A DNA stretch of 64,000 nt from JANQHS01 sp965267505. GTDB taxonomy: Bacteria > Bacteroidota > Bacteroidia > Cytophagales > CCMP332. The DNA lies in NCBI GenBank assembly GCA_965267505.1, contig OZ254081.1, forward strand, positions 1,798,001 through 1,862,000, read 5' to 3'. Made by a program: the position numbers and the translations under genes. The notes beneath the pieces were generated by a model that was given only the letters and a program-made list of their open reading frames with translations, made no database searches and was not told the DNA's origin. Below are positions 62,084-64,000 of this stretch, in pieces (position 1 is the stretch's first letter; the number at the start of each line of letters is the position of its first letter).

Positions 62084-63622
62084 ATGAAACATTTTTTCGA
62101 TTTCCATGCTCATCCGACCTCCAAGGCTTTCCTTACACATGAAGAAATGAACAGGAAGCTTAGCCCCTGGAGAAAGATAAGAGGGGGAATATTCCAAGCC
62201 ATTGCTCCAATTCTCAAATCCCAAAGTAATCTCACACAGTTTAAGGAAGGAGATGTCAGATTAGCTATTTTCCCAATTGTCCCAATTGAAAAAGGCTTTT
62301 CAAATTTTTGGTTGATAAATGATCTGTTGGGAGTTTTTACCGTTTTGAGCCGAGAATTCATCAACGATATTAATCGTGGGGAACATAGTTATTTTAAACT
62401 TTTTATGGATGAATTCAAGTTTCTCAAAAGGCATCTTTCCAACTCCGGGACCAGAGTAAATATACTCAGATCCATAGAAGACTATGAGAAAAGCGATACT
62501 GTAATCAACGGGATTATTGCAATGGAAGGCAGTCATTCTCTCATTGATCCTCAGAATAAGGGAGTAATACCCAACTTAAAAACCGTAAAAAATTCAGAGG
62601 AATTTTCACTCCTTTATTTAACACTCACCCATTTGACAAAATTAAACTTTTGCAATCATGCTTATGGTGCGAAAATTACAAGCCATGATCTTTTTAAACC
62701 GATCAATAGCAAAGGAATAAATTCAGTGGGAATTAATATTGCGGAAACCTGCTATGATAAGAAGTCGGGGAAAAGAATCTTAATTGATGTAAAGCACATG
62801 AGCGTTTATTCCCGATTTCAATTCTACAAATGGAGGAAGGAAAATAAACACGAGCGGGTTCCAATTTTGGCTACCCATATGGGACTTACGGGATTTCCTT
62901 TGGCCAACCTAGATCAAAAGATTAAAAATTTACAATACGAGCATTTTTATGCTGTTGTTGATTATCAGGAATCGCCCGGGATTCAAGGAGACCGTCGGAA
63001 ATTTAACACCGATTTTAATCCCTGGTCGATCAATCTTTATGATGAGGAAATTAAACTGATAATCGAATCAGGTGGACTCATAGGCTTGAGCCTGGATCAA
63101 AGGATATTGGGTTTTGGGAAGAATACAGATGAATACTTTGCAAAGAAGGAATTTGATGAACTTGACGATCTATTGGCCTCTTTTAAAATAAATCCCCACG
63201 CATCTGGAATAGAATCATTTCCAGGTGAAAAACATGAGGAACAGTTTTTTGATGGACCTGATGAATTTGAAGACGAAGAGTACTTTGAAAATAACAGCAA
63301 TTTGAAAGGGAGAAAAAGAAGGCACCTGAGATTTTTCTGCAACAACCTGCTCCATCTTGTCAAAGTTGGGGGCCCCAAGGCCTGGAAACATGTTTGCATA
63401 GGCTCAGACTTCGATGGCTTAATAAACCCAATAAATAACTGCAAGTCCCTTGCCGATTATCCGGATTTTGAAGAAGATCTGATTGAAGAATTAAAGATCA
63501 TGGCAAGTGAAGGACCGGGCCCCTATTATTTGAAAAATTTGAAAGCTCAGGTGAGAGATCTGATGTTTAACAATGGAATGGAATTCCTAAAGAAGAATTT
63601 CTCTAAGAAAGCCCTTACCTAG
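62084..63622 (+). CDS. Membrane dipeptidase-like (peptidase M19) protein, extended
   Basis: 512 residues; the family usually has 330-420. Metal-site motifs in order: FFDFHAHP (N-terminal, where the family consensus is HxD), a Glu in GIIAMEGSHS, His in DVKHMSVYS, His in PILATHMG, and Asp in CIGSDFDGL. Two extra acidic insertions (e.g. around 370-420, with many Asp/Glu) explain the length. There is no signal peptide, so it is probably cytoplasmic. The HxH variant at the first motif may change the metal site. A small acidic gene follows. Confidence 0.82.
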   Translation: MKHFFDFHAHPTSKAFLTHEEMNRKLSPWRKIRGGIFQAIAPILKSQSNLTQFKEGDVRLAIFPIVPIEKGFSNFWLINDLLGVFTVLSREFINDINRGEHSYFKLFMDEFKFLKRHLSNSGTRVNILRSIEDYEKSDTVINGIIAMEGSHSLIDPQNKGVIPNLKTVKNSEEFSLLYLTLTHLTKLNFCNHAYGAKITSHDLFKPINSKGINSVGINIAETCYDKKSGKRILIDVKHMSVYSRFQFYKWRKENKHERVPILATHMGLTGFPLANLDQKIKNLQYEHFYAVVDYQESPGIQGDRRKFNTDFNPWSINLYDEEIKLIIESGGLIGLSLDQRILGFGKNTDEYFAKKEFDELDDLLASFKINPHASGIESFPGEKHEEQFFDGPDEFEDEEYFENNSNLKGRKRRHLRFFCNNLLHLVKVGGPKAWKHVCIGSDFDGLINPINNCKSLADYPDFEEDLIEELKIMASEGPGPYYLKNLKAQVRDLMFNNGMEFLKKNFSKKALT

Positions 63623-63695
63623 TGAATGATTAGTGAAAAATGATTGCTTTGGGTAGAACTTTTTGTAATTTACTCGTGTCTTATATGCAGCTGGT

Positions 63696-63908
63696 ATGTC
63701 AATGGCATTATTTAAATTCCTAAAGTCGTCCAAAGAAGAAGAGAAGGATGGGGAAAACCTTTCCCATATTCAGGTTGGTGATGAGGATCATTTGACCATC
63801 AATCAAAATGAGTTGTTCAAGCAGGAGAAAGTAAAGCGGATACTCAAAAAGGTTGAATCTTCTAAGGTTTTTGAGAATAAAAAAATGCCAGATGATGACA
63901 TTGACTAA
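63696..63908 (+). CDS. Small acidic protein of unknown function
   Basis: 70 residues, highly charged: a basic N-terminal helix (LFKFLKSSKEEEK), then ENLSHIQVGDEDHLTINQNE, a Lys-rich helix and an acidic end. It has no membrane span. It could be disordered or a partner of the next gene, which starts 3 bp later. Confidence 0.55.
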   Translation: MSMALFKFLKSSKEEEKDGENLSHIQVGDEDHLTINQNELFKQEKVKRILKKVESSKVFENKKMPDDDID

Positions 63909-63911
63909 GCT

Positions 63912-64000
63912 ATGCCCTGGAATCTTCTAGCCCTTCCTTTAGCCGGTGGGTATTATTTCCTTGTAAAGTCGAATTATTTCAAATTTCGAATGCGACGGGT
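63912..64000 (+). CDS. Partial gene running off the right edge, small membrane-anchored start
   Basis: An ATG at 63912 opens a frame that stays open to the end: MPWNLLALPLAGGYYFLVKS, then a basic stretch (KFRMRR). The N-terminus is a probable transmembrane helix. Nothing more can be said from 29 codons. Confidence 0.5.
   Translation, partial: MPWNLLALPLAGGYYFLVKSNYFKFRMRR

Noticed and set aside
1..64000. tRNA or rRNA genes
   Set aside because: I saw no cloverleaf or rRNA core sequence, including next to the integrase. A tRNAscan run would be decisive.

Overview
The window looks like a chromosomal segment of a Bacteroidota bacterium, probably a marine or environmental Cytophagales/Flavobacteriales-type organism; the genus cannot be read from sequence alone. 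The grounds are two proteins with type IX secretion C-terminal sorting domains (YPNP motif), a TonB receptor with a CarboxypepD_reg-like N-terminus, three LytS-type kinase/LytTR regulator pairs, DUF4199, and start regions without strong Shine-Dalgarno sequences.

Layout. (1) 1-18,533 is mostly ordinary chromosome: a formylglycine-generating-enzyme-like gene cut by the left edge, an ECF sigma factor with a membrane partner, a DUF4199/LuxR-type pair, a small sorting-domain protein, a MATE exporter, an FG-GAP/ASPIC surface protein, three two-component pairs (one with a TonB receptor, one behind a hairpin-rich leader), a VOC protein and three uncharacterised genes. (2) 19,347-36,721 is a Tc (ABC) toxin locus: a 3270-residue TcA, a 2427-residue fused TcB-TcC with an Rhs shell and a variable C-terminal tip, and a small two-helix membrane protein in the immunity position. 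(3) 36,733-51,235 is an AT-rich mosaic with two displaced Rhs-tip/immunity modules, an integrase with a phage/plasmid-type replication protein, a SMEK-domain protein, a TIR-like plus TPR pair, small cargo genes and two dispersed repeat families. (4) 51,735-56,112 is a second accessory stretch: a pseudogene copy of a nearby lipoprotein gene, an HNH nuclease overlapping a convergent gene, an IS1595-type transposon, and a Panacea-type toxin-antitoxin pair. (5) 56,233-64,000 returns to chromosome: LysR regulator, thioesterase, monooxygenase-like protein, a decayed hydrolase, two cupins, a beta-barrel-like protein, DUF1508, a LuxR-type regulator, a membrane protein with a LytR_C-like tail and an M19-type peptidase.

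How parts fit. The TcB-TcC tip is the toxic payload delivered through TcA. Downstream lie two further tips, each starting with a piece of Rhs core homologous to the main gene and each followed by its own membrane-linked immunity candidate. A ~160-bp repeat (repeat A) begins 3-12 bp after the stop codon of all three immunity candidates. Each payload/immunity module is therefore bracketed by shared sequence on both sides, which is what homologous swapping of TcC payloads would need. This inferred archive is the most interesting structure in the window. Nearby TIR, SMEK, Cas2-like, HNH and Panacea genes mark the region as an accessory/defence hotspot.
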